Part shown: positions 31,924-33,610 of the stretch, one piece after another
Layout: each line of letters begins with the position of its first letter
How positions within the stretch are numbered: position 1 is the stretch's first letter
Source of the DNA: a bacterium
Lineage (GTDB): Bacteria > Electryoneota > RPQS01
Direction of reading: 5' to 3'
NCBI GenBank assembly: GCA_018812265.1
Contig: JAHJDG010000028.1
Span: 1 to 33,610 of the forward strand
DNA: 33,610 bases
Made by a program: the position numbers and the translations under genes
Notes under the pieces: generated by a model
Database searches by the model: none
What the model saw: only the letters and a program-made list of their open reading frames with translations
Told to the model about the DNA's origin: nothing

Positions 31924-32038
31924 GTGCCATAGAATATCCCGTGCGAGATGAACCGCGTGAATACGCGGGGCGCATCTCGAATGGTGTCAACGATAAAGCG
32001 TACCGTCCGTACCCGGACGAGAAAAGAGACGTCTTGAC

Positions 32039-33610
32039 ATGCGTGAGAAGATTGGCGAAATTCTGATCCGGCAGGGTCATATTAATTCTCAGCAACTGAA
32101 CGACGGCCTGGCCCGACAGAAGGACACCAAGAAGAGGCTCGGGGAGACATTGGTTGCGCTTGGTCACGCGACCGAAGACAGGGTCTTCGCCGCCCTGGCC
32201 GACCAGTGGCAGGTGCCGTTCATCCCGGCGGACAAGCTGATTGCGGCCGACAAGGACGTGCTACAGCTTGTGCCGGAGGTTTTCGCCCGTCAGAATCGGG
32301 TGATTCCGCTGCATCTCAATCAGGCGGCGCTGGTGGTGGCGATGGCGGATCCCGACGACATCGTGGTGATTGACCAGTTGCAGAAACTGAGCAAGCGCGA
32401 AGTGGACGTCCGGCTGGCCGCACCCACGGCGATTCTGGCCGCCATCGAGAACCTCTACTCGAAGATTCGCAAGACCGCCGAAGTCGGCGAAGCGCTGGGG
32501 GACCTTCAATTCTTCGCGCCGTCCGACGAGGATGAAGAAGGTCTCGTGGACATGACGCGAACGGTGGGAATCGAAGACGCGCCGGTGGTGAAGCTGGTGA
32601 ATCTGATCATCGGCGACGCCATCAAGGAGCGCGCCACCGATATTCACGTCGAGATTTTCGATGAGGGCATGGTCATCCGCTTCCGGATTGACGGAGTGCT
32701 GCAGGAGATCATGCGGCCGCCGAAGGCGTCTCACCCCGGAATCATCTCGCGCATCAAGATTCTCTCCAAGCTGAACATCGCCGATAAGCGACTGCCGCAG
32801 GACGGCCGATTCACGATCAAGGCTCCCGATAAGGAGCTCGACGTTCGTGTGTCGGTGTTGCCCACGGTGGCGGGCGAGAAGATCGTGCTGCGACTTCTCG
32901 ACAAATCGGGATTCGCCTACAGTCTGACGACGCTCGGATTCGAAGACGAATTGCTGATGATCTTTCGCCGCTGGATTCGCCAGCCGTACGGAATGATCGT
33001 GATTTCGGGACCGACCGGTTCGGGAAAGAGCACGACGCTGTTCGCGGCGATTCAGGAGGTCAAGAGCGAGGAAGACAACATCACCACCGTCGAAGACCCG
33101 GTCGAGTACCACATTCCCGGCGTCAATCAGGTGCAGACCAAGTCTTCCATCGGACTGACGTTCGCCCATTCGCTGCGTTCGATTCTCCGTCAGGACCCGG
33201 ACAAGCTGCTGATCGGTGAGATTCGCGATGAAGAGACGGCCGATATCGCCGTGAAATTCGCGCTCACCGGCCACCTCGTATTTTCGACGGTGCACGCCAA
33301 CGACGCGCCGTCCACCATCACTCGTTTGCTGGACATCGGTGTGCCGCCGTTTCTGGCGGGATCGGTGCTCAATCTGGTGATGGCGCAGCGATTGGTGCGG
33401 CGCATCTGCGAGCACTGCAAGGAGCAATACGATCCGGACGACCACGAGCTGGCGGTGCTGAATATTACGCGCGAGGTTCTGGAGGACCGGGTCTTCGATG
33501 TCATTGGTGAGGTTCTCTCCCTCAACGATCTGAACCTGCCTGAGCTGCTACGAGAGGCGGCCCACGACCCGCGCCGTTTGGAGGAATACCTCGACCGCAT
33601 CGAGAAAGTG
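32039..33610 (+). CDS. pilB: PilB, type IV pilus extension ATPase (partial, C-terminus off window)
   Basis: 524 codons, open at the right edge. ATG at 32039 with only a weak AGAGAC upstream. Residues 1-60 are an MshEN-like domain with two copies of the motif 'R/K-(L/I)-G-x-x-L-(V/I)-x-x-G...L...Q': KIGEILIRQGHINSQQL and RLGETLVALGHATEDRVFAALADQ. MshEN domains bind c-di-GMP. The second N-domain runs to about 290 (RATDIHVEIFDEGMVIRFRIDGV). The ATPase has Walker A GPTGSGKST (324-332), Asp box TVEDPVEY, Walker B LRQDPDKLLIGEIRDEETADIA and His box TGHLVFSTVHANDAPSTITRL. The zinc motif's first half is CEHC (457-460); the second CxxC is not seen in the next 64 residues. Extension of the pilus is its role. 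Confidence 0.93.
   Translation, partial: MREKIGEILIRQGHINSQQLNDGLARQKDTKKRLGETLVALGHATEDRVFAALADQWQVPFIPADKLIAADKDVLQLVPEVFARQNRVIPLHLNQAALVVAMADPDDIVVIDQLQKLSKREVDVRLAAPTAILAAIENLYSKIRKTAEVGEALGDLQFFAPSDEDEEGLVDMTRTVGIEDAPVVKLVNLIIGDAIKERATDIHVEIFDEGMVIRFRIDGVLQEIMRPPKASHPGIISRIKILSKLNIADKRLPQDGRFTIKAPDKELDVRVSVLPTVAGEKIVLRLLDKSGFAYSLTTLGFEDELLMIFRRWIRQPYGMIVISGPTGSGKSTTLFAAIQEVKSEEDNITTVEDPVEYHIPGVNQVQTKSSIGLTFAHSLRSILRQDPDKLLIGEIRDEETADIAVKFALTGHLVFSTVHANDAPSTITRLLDIGVPPFLAGSVLNLVMAQRLVRRICEHCKEQYDPDDHELAVLNITREVLEDRVFDVIGEVLSLNDLNLPELLREAAHDPRRLEEYLDRIEKV

Overview
The window is typical bacterial DNA, G+C rich, dense, with many GTG and TTG starts. It has an LPS (Kdo/Lpt) operon, a complete set of type IV pilus (T4P) alignment and secretin genes, and three secreted proteins ending in a 'YPNP(F)N... 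DLLGR/ILGR' C-terminal domain of the T9SS/FlgD-Ig kind. Together with a DUF4900-like pilus protein this points to a Gram-negative member of the FCB superphylum, probably an uncultured candidate phylum (Zixibacteria, KSB1 or Latescibacteria-like). That placement is inference. No mobile element, CRISPR array, tRNA or rRNA gene was seen.

Layout. (1) 4576-1, minus strand: kdsC-kdsD-lptC-lptA followed by a YfhO-like membrane protein cut by the window edge. The genes abut or overlap, sit behind one good sigma-70-type promoter, and none begins with ATG. They make and use Kdo for LPS and carry LPS across the envelope. (2) 4969-13433, plus strand: an exported protein with a sorting-type tail, a PLP aminotransferase, a subtilisin-like protease with a tail, and a large protein with about five copies of an unrecognised ~115-residue repeat, also with a tail. 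(3) 13551-16217: a putative permuted papain-fold (YiiX-like) protein, divergent nadB (L-aspartate oxidase, NAD synthesis) with a promoter overlapped by a palindrome, and a small DUF6249-like membrane protein whose 3' end overlaps that of nadB by 107 bases. (4) 16371-17494: an ECF sigma factor and a membrane protein that is probably its anti-sigma factor, closed by a clear terminator. (5) 17916-33610: the T4P locus: major pilin, PilT, three minor-pilin-like proteins, PilM, PilN, PilO, a PilP-like protein, the PilQ secretin, a Wza-like SLBB protein, a long Ig-like lipoprotein, and PilB (open at the right edge).

The T4P part works as one machine. PilB and PilT power extension and retraction, PilM/N/O/P link the motor to the PilQ channel, the major pilin forms the fibre, and the three minor pilins probably form the tip. 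Most unusual here: all three minor pilins lack the conserved Glu at mature position 5 (Ser, Ser, Thr instead); an SLBB polysaccharide-export-type protein follows pilQ by 8 bases; and two intergenic regions (before the pilin and before pilM) are rich in hairpins and palindromes and may hold regulatory RNA or operators.
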